This document shows, piece after piece, positions 1 through 5,241 of a stretch of 5,241 nt of DNA. The stretch is from Candidatus Zhuqueibacterota bacterium 4484_188 (GTDB lineage Bacteria > Calditrichota > Calditrichia > RBG-13-44-9): NCBI GenBank assembly GCA_002049825.1, contig MVCZ01000202.1, positions 1 through 5,241 of the forward strand. The letters are read 5' to 3'. The number at the start of each line of letters is the position of its first letter. The first letter of the stretch is position 1. The translations under genes and the position numbers were made by a program. The notes under the pieces were generated by a model. It searched no databases. It was given only the letters and a program-made list of their open reading frames with translations, and was not told the origin of the DNA.

Positions 1-585
1 CTCGCCGCTCCCCTGCTTCATTTCATCTTTGCGCAGATCGAGCAATTGCCCATTCTGCCAGACTCGCAGCAATCCCTGGGACAGGAGCAAATCGCGATAT
101 TTCTCGCCGGCATCTGCCGGCAACGGGAAGGTGATGTAAAAGCGTGTTTCCGGGGGCAGCGCTTCTATGGCAGCAATTACGTCGTCCGGCTGGTCTTTTT
201 TTACCGGACTGCCACAGCGGTGGCAAAAAACATCGCCGATGCGGGCAAACAACAGCCGCAGGTAGTCGTAAATTTCGGTGACCGTGCCCACCGTGGAACG
301 AGGCGTTCCCGAGGGCGCTTTCTGTTGGATGGCGATTGCCGGGCAGATGCCGCCGATGTAATCCACTTCCGGTTTGGGCATTTTCTCCAGGAACTGCCGC
401 GCATAGGCGGACAGTGACTCAACATAACGGCGCTGCCCCTCGGCGTAAAGCGTGTCGAACGCCAGGCTGGATTTCCCCGAACCGCTGGGACCGGTGACAA
501 CCACCAACTCACCGCGGGGAATCCGGAGGTCGATATTTTTCAAGTTGTGCAGCCGGGCGCCTTTGATTTCGATATATTTGGTCAT
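1..585 (-). CDS. uvrA: UvrA, excinuclease ABC subunit A (N-terminal 195 residues, cut by window edge)
   Basis: UvrA is the ATP-dependent damage-recognition subunit of UvrABC nucleotide excision repair in the cytoplasm; it dimerises on DNA and loads UvrB. The minus-strand frame is open without a stop from the ATG at 585 to the window edge, exactly 195 codons. It starts MTKYIEIKGARLHNLKNIDL, then has Walker A GPSGSGKS (residues 32-39), the UvrA signature FDTLYAEGQRRYVESLSAYA (43-62), GGICPAIAIQQK (78-89) with the Q-loop glutamines, and PRSTVGTVTEIYDYLRLLFA (95-114). CHRCG (121-125) is a Cys-X2-Cys pair absent from E. coli UvrA but present in some other UvrA classes. The start of the UvrB-binding insert follows. 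The second ATPase half lies outside the window. An in-frame TAA at 610-612 closes the frame upstream; no clear Shine-Dalgarno precedes the ATG, only an A-run. No frameshift is seen. Family assignment is secure; whether it is a standard or double-length UvrA cannot be told. Confidence 0.96.
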   Translation of the reverse strand, partial: MTKYIEIKGARLHNLKNIDLRIPRGELVVVTGPSGSGKSSLAFDTLYAEGQRRYVESLSAYARQFLEKMPKPEVDYIGGICPAIAIQQKAPSGTPRSTVGTVTEIYDYLRLLFARIGDVFCHRCGSPVKKDQPDDVIAAIEALPPETRFYITFPLPADAGEKYRDLLLSQGLLRVWQNGQLLDLRKDEMKQGSGE

Positions 586-699
586 TTTTTTGAGATACAA
601 ACTAAATTCTTAGGGGATAGGGTTGAGGTTAAAGCGCGCCGGGACTTCCAAGAAAATCTTCAACGCCATCCAATCAGTAAGATGTTACAAACAGAATTT

Positions 700-726
700 A
701 CATCCTCTTGATTTCAAAAGAGGTGT
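700..726. promoter_or_regulatory. Inverted repeat over the promoter, possible operator
   Basis: CCTCTT at 704-709 and AAGAGG at 718-723 are perfect 6-base arms around an 8-base spacer. ACA at 700-702 and TGT at 724-726 extend the symmetry if T703 is bulged out. The repeat covers the candidate -35 box and part of the promoter spacer, where a dimeric repressor could act. It is short enough to have arisen by chance, and no regulator gene is adjacent. Confidence 0.25.
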
Positions 727-737
727 GCTACTATATT
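708..737 (+). promoter_or_regulatory. Predicted sigma70-type promoter for the phosphatase/PAP2/channel cluster
   Basis: TTGATT at 708-713 matches four of six bases of the -35 consensus. It lies 18 bases before TATATT at 732-737, which matches five of six bases of the -10 consensus. Transcription would begin near 744, giving a leader of about 21 bases before the GTG at 765. This is inferred from the sequence only; a different sigma-factor consensus in the host would change it. Confidence 0.45.
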
Positions 738-749
738 TAGCGTTATTTG

Positions 750-767
750 AAGGAAGGTGGTCAGGTG
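750..767 (+). promoter_or_regulatory. Ribosome-binding site that selects the GTG start at 765
   Basis: The purine-rich run AAGGAAGGTGG at 750-760 sits just before GTG at 765-767; its GGAAGG part ends 7 bases before the codon. The frame is also open to a TTG at 747-749, but that codon has no Shine-Dalgarno before it and would lie only about 3 bases from the predicted transcript start. The GTG is therefore the better start. Confidence 0.6.
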
Positions 768-2435
768 AATATTCGTCCGGTGCTCAAGAAACTTTTTCGG
801 GTTGTACTAACAGCTTTCCTGTATCTTCTTTTCTTCTTGTTTTGCTACTATCTCCTGAAGATCATCCCGGGTATTCGCCATCCCGCGCCGGCGGTGTTTA
901 TCTCCTTGGTAGTTTCCCAATTAATAAGTCTTGCCAGCGAAAAAATGCAAACGGATATATCGAAACCTCAAATAGACTTTTTGGAATTGCATAAAGCAAA
1001 AATCGAGCAGCCGGCGCTGGCGGTAATCCCGGAAACGGATGAACTGTATTATTTTTTCCCCCTGCAAAGTTACCAGGGTAGCATTGGCTTTCTTTTATTC
1101 GATAGAAAGTTCGCTTACTATTTGCATTTTCGCAGTCTGAAAAAGCAGTTAGTGCACATTTTTAACAAAACCGCCGATGTGCTGGAAAACGATCTGCTTT
1201 ATTCCGAAGTCAAACGCAAATCCCTGCAAAACCATTTGCTGCTGGAGATTGGCAGGAAAATTTCCGCCACACTCCATCTGAACGAAGTGCTGGAAACCAT
1301 TGTGGATTCAATGAAACAATTGGTGAGTTACGATGCAGCCGGTATCTTTCTGATTGACCGCGAACAAAATGTCTTGCGCCGGCAAGTAACCCGCGGTTAC
1401 GATGAAAATCTGCTGGACAAGTTGCTGCTGAAAGTTGACCAGGGCAGCTACGGGTGGGTCATTCAGAACAAAAAAATGAGAGTCACGAACGATGTGCAGA
1501 AAGATGAGCTGTACTACCAGGTTCGCTCTTCCACCCGTTCCCAGGTGACCATCCCCCTGCTGAACGGTTCGCAAGCTATCGGGGTGATGGCGCTGGAGAG
1601 CGATCGTTTAAACCATTTTACGCCAATGGACGTTGAACTACTGGAAACCTTTGCCAGCCAGGCGGTGGTTGCCATAGAGAACGCCCAGCTCTACGAAGAA
1701 TCGCTCCAGAAGAAACGCCTGGAGAGCGAACTCATTGTTGCTTCCAAAGTCCAGAAGGCGCTGATGCCCGAGCGTCCGCCCTGCCTGCCGGGATTTAAAA
1801 CCAGCTTTCTTACCATTCCTTCGCGCTACGTGGGAGGAGATTTTTTCGATATCTTTCGCACCGGAGAGTCGGAATTGGGCATTGCCATCGGAGATGTGTC
1901 CGGAAAGGGAGCACCGGCTTCCATTCTGATGGCGGTGTTGTACGCCGGATTCAAAAGCCTGCTGAAAGAAATCTACCCGGTAGTGGAAGTCGTGGCACGC
2001 CTGAACAACCTGATGACCGAAACCACCGCCCAGGGTTACTACGTGACTTTTTTCTTCGGGGTAATCAACAAGGAAACCCGGCAGTTTACCTCCACCAATG
2101 CCGGGCACAACCCGCCTATCTTGTTGCATAAAGACCTCTCGGTGAAGCGGCTGACCAGCGGTGGAATTGTTCTGGGTTTTTTGGCAGACCAGGAATACCA
2201 TCAGGAAGAGGTGACGCTGGAGTCCGGCGACTACCTGGTGTTGTTTACTGATGGTGTCACCGAAGTGAAAAACAGCCTGGGAGAAGAATTCGGTGATGAA
2301 CGACTGATTGATTTCCTGAGAAAACATTACGGAGAAAAGCCAACAAAATTGCGCACGCTCCTTTTGCAGGAAGTTAGAAATTTTTGTGCACAAAAAGATC
2401 TCCCCGACGATTTAACGCTGGCGATTGTTTGCTGA
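765..2435 (+). CDS. Membrane-anchored GAF-domain SpoIIE/RsbU-type PP2C serine phosphatase
   Basis: The 556-residue protein (GTG start) is a sensor-coupled protein phosphatase. Two hydrophobic helices at about residues 11-34 and 42-57 anchor it in the inner membrane. Residues 92-149 resemble the C-terminal half of a GAF domain, followed by a linker helix. A full GAF domain spans about 172-306, ending in IPLLNGSQAIGVMALES and AIENAQLYEE. A signalling helix with LESELIVASKVQKALMP leads into the phosphatase domain at 351-556. That domain keeps the acidic metal-binding motifs YVGGDFFD (355-362), GDVSGKG (376-382), FTDGVTE (494-500) and PDDLT (547-551), so it should be active with Mn or Mg. Family members usually dephosphorylate a STAS-domain anti-sigma antagonist in partner-switching control; no such partner or kinase is in the window, so the target is unknown. 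The gene ends overlapping the PAP2 gene, which implies one transcript. The ligand of the GAF domain cannot be predicted. Confidence 0.93.
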   Translation: MNIRPVLKKLFRVVLTAFLYLLFFLFCYYLLKIIPGIRHPAPAVFISLVVSQLISLASEKMQTDISKPQIDFLELHKAKIEQPALAVIPETDELYYFFPLQSYQGSIGFLLFDRKFAYYLHFRSLKKQLVHIFNKTADVLENDLLYSEVKRKSLQNHLLLEIGRKISATLHLNEVLETIVDSMKQLVSYDAAGIFLIDREQNVLRRQVTRGYDENLLDKLLLKVDQGSYGWVIQNKKMRVTNDVQKDELYYQVRSSTRSQVTIPLLNGSQAIGVMALESDRLNHFTPMDVELLETFASQAVVAIENAQLYEESLQKKRLESELIVASKVQKALMPERPPCLPGFKTSFLTIPSRYVGGDFFDIFRTGESELGIAIGDVSGKGAPASILMAVLYAGFKSLLKEIYPVVEVVARLNNLMTETTAQGYYVTFFFGVINKETRQFTSTNAGHNPPILLHKDLSVKRLTSGGIVLGFLADQEYHQEEVTLESGDYLVLFTDGVTEVKNSLGEEFGDERLIDFLRKHYGEKPTKLRTLLLQEVRNFCAQKDLPDDLTLAIVC

Positions 2436-3256
2436 TTTTTTTCCACCGGAATTCCTCTTACTGGTATCTGCTGGTTTTGCTAAATTTTGTCTACATCGCG
2501 GCGGTGCTTACTTTTATTCCCATGCTTGACCGCCAGAAAAGCGCCATCGCGCATTTTGTCCGCTACGGTTACATCATCGCCATTCTACCGCTTTTATACC
2601 TGCAGGTGAAACCGTTTCTGCACACCATCCACTTTCAGGAGTTCGATCCGGTTATTCTTAGATTCGAGAGCGCGGTATTTGGAGAAGTGTCCAACATCTG
2701 GGTGCAAAAATTTGTCAAACCGCCTCTGACCGAATTCATGCAGGTTTCCTACAGCCTGTACTGGATTACCATTCCGCTGGCGGGACTTATTTTTTATTTT
2801 CGCAAGGAATACCTGCTTTATGAGAACTTGATGCATTACGTGACCATCACCTTTTTTCTGTCTTATTTTGTTTTTATTTTTTTCCCGGTTGCCGGACCGC
2901 GGTTCTTCATCGCCGACCAGATTACAGCTCAGTACCGGGGCTTGTTCTTTGCCCACTACCTGCGGGAGTTTATGACCCATGCCGGATTCCGCGGCGGCGC
3001 TTTTCCCAGCTCGCACGTGGGGGTTGCCGTGGTCATTCTGCTTTTTATGTGGCGTTTCAAACCGAAAGTGGCGGTCGCTGTTTTTCTTCCCATTGTGATT
3101 GCCCTGTCCCTGGCAACCGTTTACGGGCAGTACCATTATTTTACCGACGTTATCGCCGGATTGGTGATGGGGATTTCGATTGGTTTATACGGCAGTTTTC
3201 TCACGGCAAAGCGGGTAAAAAATAACCAATCAATTTACAATAGGCACAATGAGTGA
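2429..3256 (+). CDS. PAP2-superfamily integral membrane phosphatase (PAP2_3 / inositolphosphotransferase-like)
   Basis: A polytopic inner-membrane protein of about 275 residues with six or so hydrophobic helices. PAP2 enzymes remove or transfer phosphate on lipid substrates at the outer face of the membrane. The motifs, numbered from the TTG at 2429, are FPVAGPR (152-158) for phosphate-binding motif 1, FPSSH (192-196) with the first histidine, and YGQYHYFTDVIAG (232-244) with the nucleophile histidine and partner aspartate. FDPVILRFESAVFG (72-85) is the conserved segment preceding the catalytic core in this subgroup. The start is uncertain: TTG at 2429 overlaps the preceding TGA (TTGCTGA); CTG at 2432 would give a CTGA overlap; a TTG at 2384 has CAGGAAG before it but would add a hydrophilic tail; ATG at 2522 would remove helix 1. 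The overlap points to translational coupling with the phosphatase gene. The substrate is not determinable; undecaprenyl- or phosphatidyl-phosphate recycling or headgroup transfer are possibilities. Confidence 0.85.
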   Translation: MLIFFHRNSSYWYLLVLLNFVYIAAVLTFIPMLDRQKSAIAHFVRYGYIIAILPLLYLQVKPFLHTIHFQEFDPVILRFESAVFGEVSNIWVQKFVKPPLTEFMQVSYSLYWITIPLAGLIFYFRKEYLLYENLMHYVTITFFLSYFVFIFFPVAGPRFFIADQITAQYRGLFFAHYLREFMTHAGFRGGAFPSSHVGVAVVILLFMWRFKPKVAVAVFLPIVIALSLATVYGQYHYFTDVIAGLVMGISIGLYGSFLTAKRVKNNQSIYNRHNE

Positions 3257-3424
3257 ACCATCATCTCCATTACCACCACCGGTTACCAAGAGGTTCACCC
3301 GCTTTCTAACCCGGGTAAGCTGTTTACTCTTTTTGTTATTGTAACAGGGGTAGGAACCATTGCTTATGCCGGCGGGCGGGTCATACAGTTTTTTGTTGAG
3401 GCCTATGTTTTCAGGAGACGCAGA
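3257..3424 (+). pseudogene. Remnant pore of a 2TM potassium channel, lacking the start, TM1 and most of the pore helix
   Basis: This stretch has no start codon of its own but is open in the same frame as the following RCK coding region. It reads TIISITTTGYQEVHPLS, which is the end of a pore helix plus a K+ selectivity filter (TTTGYQ in place of the classical TVGYG), then GKLFTLFVIVTGVGTIAYAG, a typical inner (S6/TM2) helix, then a basic VFRRRR linker into the RCK domain. Immediately upstream is the PAP2 stop TGA at 3254-3256, in the same frame, so about 50-70 residues expected in a channel of this type (cytoplasmic start, TM1, turret, most of the pore helix) are absent. The overlapping ATGAGTGA at 3249-3256 may be the original channel start, now out of frame with the pore. 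Either a real deletion or an assembly error could explain it. Confidence 0.75.
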
Positions 3425-3427
3425 ATG
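3413..3427 (+). promoter_or_regulatory. Internal ribosome-binding site and ATG for a free RCK subunit
   Basis: AGGAG at 3413-3417 lies 7 bases before ATG at 3425-3427, a near-ideal arrangement and the best in this window. These bases also encode the Phe-Arg-Arg-Arg-Arg linker between pore and RCK domain, so the purine run could be a by-product of arginine codons. In MthK of Methanothermobacter, an internal Met just after the pore is known to give separate RCK subunits that complete the octameric gating ring; the same layout here is suggestive. Confidence 0.55.
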
Positions 3428-4129
3428 ACAAAGAAACTTAACCAACTTCGGAATCATTATATTATTTGCGGCTACGGTCGTATGGGCAAAAGAATCTGCC
3501 AGGAATTAGCCAAGCAGCAAGCGCCCTTTGTGGTCATTGAGAATCACCCGGCGGAAATTGAAAACCTGGGCGCAACCGACTATCTGTTTGTCGAGGGCGA
3601 CGCCACCGATGACGAGGTTCTGCGACAAGCTGGAATCATGTTCGCCAGGGGGCTGGTTGCGGTACTGCCCACCGAAGCGGAGAATGTGTTTACTACCTTG
3701 TCTGCCAAGGTGTTGAATTCCAAAATTTTCGTTGTTTCCCGGGCGGTGGAAGAAAAAACCGAGTCGAAACTGCTGAAAGCCGGCGCCAATCGGGTGGTGA
3801 AACCCTACGAAATCGGCGGTCACCGCATGGCGCAGGTACTGCTGCGTCCCGGCGTGGTCGATTTTATCGACATCATCGCCCGTGACCGGAAATTTGACCT
3901 GAGCATCGAGGAAATTGTGGTCGCCGAAAAATCCACCCTGGCGGGACAAACACTGGCGGAATCGCCCACCCGCCGGGAACTGAACATCATTGTGGTGGCA
4001 ATCTCTCGCCAGGACGGGAAATTTACCTACAATCCCGGTTCCCAAACAGTGATCCAGGCAAATGACAAACTGATTGTCATCGGAGAAGAGAAGAATATTC
4101 AGAAATTGCGCACCATTGCCGGTGTGTAA
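3425..4129 (+). CDS. RCK (TrkA-N/TrkA-C) regulatory domain of a Kch/MthK-type potassium channel
   Basis: The 234-residue product from the ATG at 3425 contains a complete RCK module, the cytoplasmic ring that opens K+ channels when ligand binds. RCK_N covers about residues 10-130: a Rossmann fold with β1 and glycine motif IICGYGRMG (13-21), an acidic residue at the end of β2 (VVIEN, Glu39) typical of nucleotide binding, GDATDDEVLRQAGI (58-71), and KAGANRVVKPYEIGG (118-132), the usual RCK_N end. RCK_C covers about 156-232 and ends in NDKLIVIGEEKNIQKL. The frame continues upstream through a pore remnant, so this was originally the C-terminal part of a full channel and not a stand-alone TrkA. Translation could still begin at this ATG, which has a strong AGGAG. 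The MthK calcium site is not obviously conserved, so the ligand is unknown. It is third in the cluster after the PAP2 gene; I see no clear terminator after its TAA. Confidence 0.88.
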   Translation: MTKKLNQLRNHYIICGYGRMGKRICQELAKQQAPFVVIENHPAEIENLGATDYLFVEGDATDDEVLRQAGIMFARGLVAVLPTEAENVFTTLSAKVLNSKIFVVSRAVEEKTESKLLKAGANRVVKPYEIGGHRMAQVLLRPGVVDFIDIIARDRKFDLSIEEIVVAEKSTLAGQTLAESPTRRELNIIVVAISRQDGKFTYNPGSQTVIQANDKLIVIGEEKNIQKLRTIAGV

Positions 4130-4144
4130 TTTGGCATCGAATAT

Positions 4145-4172
4145 GTTACTGGCTGCTTGTTACTGGTTACTG
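4145..4172. repeat. Short heptamer repeat GTTACTG
   Basis: Three exact copies of GTTACTG stand in 7-base register at 4145-4151, 4159-4165 and 4166-4172. The remaining slot, 4152-4158, holds a diverged GCTGCTT. It begins 16 bases after the channel stop codon in the 132-base spacer (4130-4261) before the convergent glycosyltransferase gene. The rest of that spacer is AT-rich, with no good hairpin plus T-run on either strand and no convincing gene. Confidence 0.45.
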
Positions 4173-4261
4173 GACGTCTGGCTAATAAGAGTTCTGATAA
4201 TGCTAATAATCAATGTTTAACAGAAAATGCCCGATTGGCAGTCATAAATTCGGTTTCCCTC

Positions 4262-5005
4262 TTAGACGGTTTTTTCCCTAAGTCCATCGATAATCCGGAG
4301 AAATATCTCACTCAATTGGCGGGACAGATTTTTCCGGGAAAATATTTCCACCGCCGGGCGATTATTAAATGCGTGATTTCCCCCTCGCCAGCTTTGAATG
4401 GCTTGCTCCAGGTAACTTCTTAAATTCTCTTCATCTTCATAATCAAAAATTTGCCCTGATCGGAGGGATTGCAGAATTTTTCCGGCTTCGCTGTCCGGTG
4501 GTCCAATAATAAAAACAGAGCGGTTCGCTCCTAAATATTCAAAAAATTTCCCGGTCACAATTCCCCGGTTCCTTTCCACCTTTGGAATAACCATCAGCAG
4601 CAGATCCGCGTTTTTCATCAGCGGTAATATTTCTTTGTGTGGTTTAAATGAATCAAATGTCGCCACATCATTCAAACCCAATCGGGTAATTTCCTCCCCG
4701 ATGTCCGGGTGGGTTTTGCCCACCAACCGCACCCGGATGATTTTACGGAATTGCTGCTCCTGATCGATCATTCTCTTTAATACTTGCCATAAAATTTTCG
4801 GATTCTGATGAGCTTGCATATTTCCGGTGTGAAGGATAGTGAAAGATTTACCCGGATGGTATGCTAAATGCTCAAAGTCAGCTTCATCATATCCATTGGG
4901 CAAAACAAAGAATTTGGCGTCGTTCGGCTGCCCTGATTTTGCGGCAAAAGAATGAGCCAGGTCACGGCTAACGGTGGTTAGCGAATCGGAGTTTTGCAGG
5001 ACCGG
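4262..5005 (-). pseudogene. GT4-like glycosyltransferase, C-terminal part downstream of a frameshift
   Basis: This is the acceptor-linker and nucleotide-sugar-binding half of a GT-B fold glycosyltransferase. The frame is open from just after a TAG at 5006-5008 down to TAA at 4262-4264. It reads NSDSLTTVSRDLAHSF, then FVLPNGYDEADF, the hinge motif typical of GT4-type enzymes. Next come FTILHTGNMQAHQNP (start of the C-terminal Rossmann fold), VRLVGKTHPDIGEEI, and TGKFFEYLGANRSVFIIGPP, the donor-site segment with the conserved glutamate before a leucine. It ends in a helical tail. There is no good start codon at the break; a TTG at 4901-4903 would yield a 213-residue fragment without the N-terminal domain and so probably inactive. 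The enzyme would act in the cytoplasm on cell-surface polysaccharide or glycolipid; sugar and acceptor cannot be told. It is convergent with the channel gene. Confidence 0.85.
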
Positions 5006-5040
5006 CTAACGGTGGTTAGCGAATCGGAGTTTTGCAGGAC
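4965..5040. repeat. Perfect 38-base tandem duplication within the glycosyltransferase gene
   Basis: Bases 4965-5002 are repeated exactly at 5003-5040, each copy starting CGGCTAACGGTGGTTAGCGA and ending TTTTGCAGGAC. The identity extends one further base (C at 5003 and 5041) and breaks at the other side (A4964 against C5002). Thirty-eight is not a multiple of three, so the second copy shifts the frame of the host gene. The duplicated segment encodes the LQNSDSLTTVSR stretch. Confidence 0.97.
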
Positions 5041-5241
5041 CTTTTTTTCCAGGAATCTATCCAAACGGCAGGCAATTTTCCACCGCCGGACAAATTCGTA
5101 ATACCGTATCTCCGTCCAGGGGTCGCGCAGGTCGGCAACCCAGGGAATGCCGCAGATTCGTTTCAACCACCAGCCGATGAGTTGCGCCGAGTGCGGCGGC
5201 GAAGAGATGAAAATTAGGTCAATTCGCTCTTTTTTGATGAT
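4978..5241 (-). pseudogene. GT4-like glycosyltransferase, N-terminal part (start beyond window, ends early at a frameshift)
   Basis: The minus-strand frame enters at the right edge without a stop. It reads IDLIFISSPPHSAQLIG, then GIPWVADLRDPWTEIRYYEF, the DLRDPW motif of the acceptor-binding domain in GT4-like transferases, then RLDRFLEKKVLQNSDSLTTV. After TTVSR the frame runs into a second copy of a 38-base duplication, changes to SCKTPIR and stops at TAA (4978-4980). Removing one copy joins TTVSR directly to DLAHSFAAKSG, giving a continuous and family-typical sequence with the C-terminal part at 4262-5005. The true start lies right of the window; by family length roughly 70-100 residues should precede the edge. 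Confidence 0.82.

Larger units (their letters stand above)
586..764. other. Divergent intergenic region between uvrA and the phosphatase gene
   Basis: This stretch separates two genes that point away from each other, so it should hold promoters for both. On the plus strand there is a good promoter candidate and an inverted repeat, listed separately. On the minus strand, toward uvrA, I see only weak promoter-like elements and no convincing SOS box. A short palindrome TGTTacaAACA lies at 683-693; its role is unknown. I see no coding sequence here. Confidence 0.6.

Noticed and set aside
46..512. ORFs on both strands overlapping the uvrA region (plus 46-417, minus 201-512)
   Set aside because: They are shadow frames of uvrA, which is open across the entire 1-585 region with unmistakable motifs.
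747..764. TTG at 747 as the phosphatase start
   Set aside because: No Shine-Dalgarno lies before it, and it sits almost on the predicted transcript start; GTG at 765 follows a strong purine-rich site.
623..994. A 123-codon plus-strand ORF across the intergenic region and the start of the phosphatase gene
   Set aside because: No ribosome-binding site or recognisable family, and it overlaps the phosphatase coding frame, whose membrane helices and start signal are convincing.
1638..2393. A 251-codon antisense ORF within the phosphatase gene
   Set aside because: It mirrors the SpoIIE-domain coding sequence; its composition is rich in Gln, His and Phe with no domain, as expected of an antisense shadow.
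3249..3344. A 31-codon plus-strand ORF (starting MSEPSSPLPPPV and ending in a leucine-rich stretch) that looks like a small membrane peptide
   Set aside because: It is an out-of-frame reading of the potassium-channel pore; the other frame explains every codon with a specific K+ filter and inner helix. Only its ATG may be a real relic of the channel start.
4261..4280. T-run that looks like a terminator
   Set aside because: No stable hairpin precedes it; on the minus strand it is the A-rich code for the last residues (EKTV) of the glycosyltransferase.
4157..4423. An 88-codon plus-strand ORF after the channel gene
   Set aside because: It overlaps the glycosyltransferase C-terminal coding sequence on the other strand, starts inside the heptamer repeat and shows no family features.

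Overview
The window carries six bacterial genes in two transcription directions, with no RNA gene, CRISPR array or insertion sequence. It is moderately GC-rich, about 50% by eye. Reading left to right: the first 195 codons of uvrA on the minus strand (1-585); a 179-base divergent intergenic region with a plausible promoter for the rightward genes; a tightly packed plus-strand cluster of a membrane-anchored GAF + SpoIIE/PP2C phosphatase (765-2435), a PAP2-family membrane phosphatase (about 2429-3256) and the RCK end of a potassium channel (3257/3425-4129); a 132-base spacer with a small heptamer repeat; and a minus-strand GT4-like glycosyltransferase that runs off the right edge (4262-5241).

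Two genes look damaged. The potassium channel keeps its selectivity filter, second pore helix and complete RCK gating domain, but the first transmembrane helix and most of the pore helix are missing. The readable channel frame begins directly at the PAP2 stop codon. An overlapping ATGAGTGA sits at that junction and looks like the original start joined out of frame to the pore. An internal ATG with a well-placed AGGAG lies at the end of the pore, as in MthK-type channels, so a free RCK subunit could still be made. The glycosyltransferase is split by a perfect 38-base tandem duplication. Removing one copy restores one continuous, family-typical reading frame. Either lesion could be biological or an assembly error, since a perfect duplication is also what two unmerged overlapping contig ends would leave.

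The organism cannot be named from this window. The UvrA variant (GGICPAIAIQQK), the weak ribosome-binding signals at some genes and the gene mix would fit a Gram-negative bacterium of the FCB or Calditrichota/KSB1 type; this is a guess from general familiarity. The cluster suggests an envelope-linked function: a signal-controlled protein phosphatase, a lipid-phosphate phosphatase and a K+ channel made from one transcript. No partner kinase, anti-sigma factor or STAS-domain protein lies in the window to identify the phosphatase's target.
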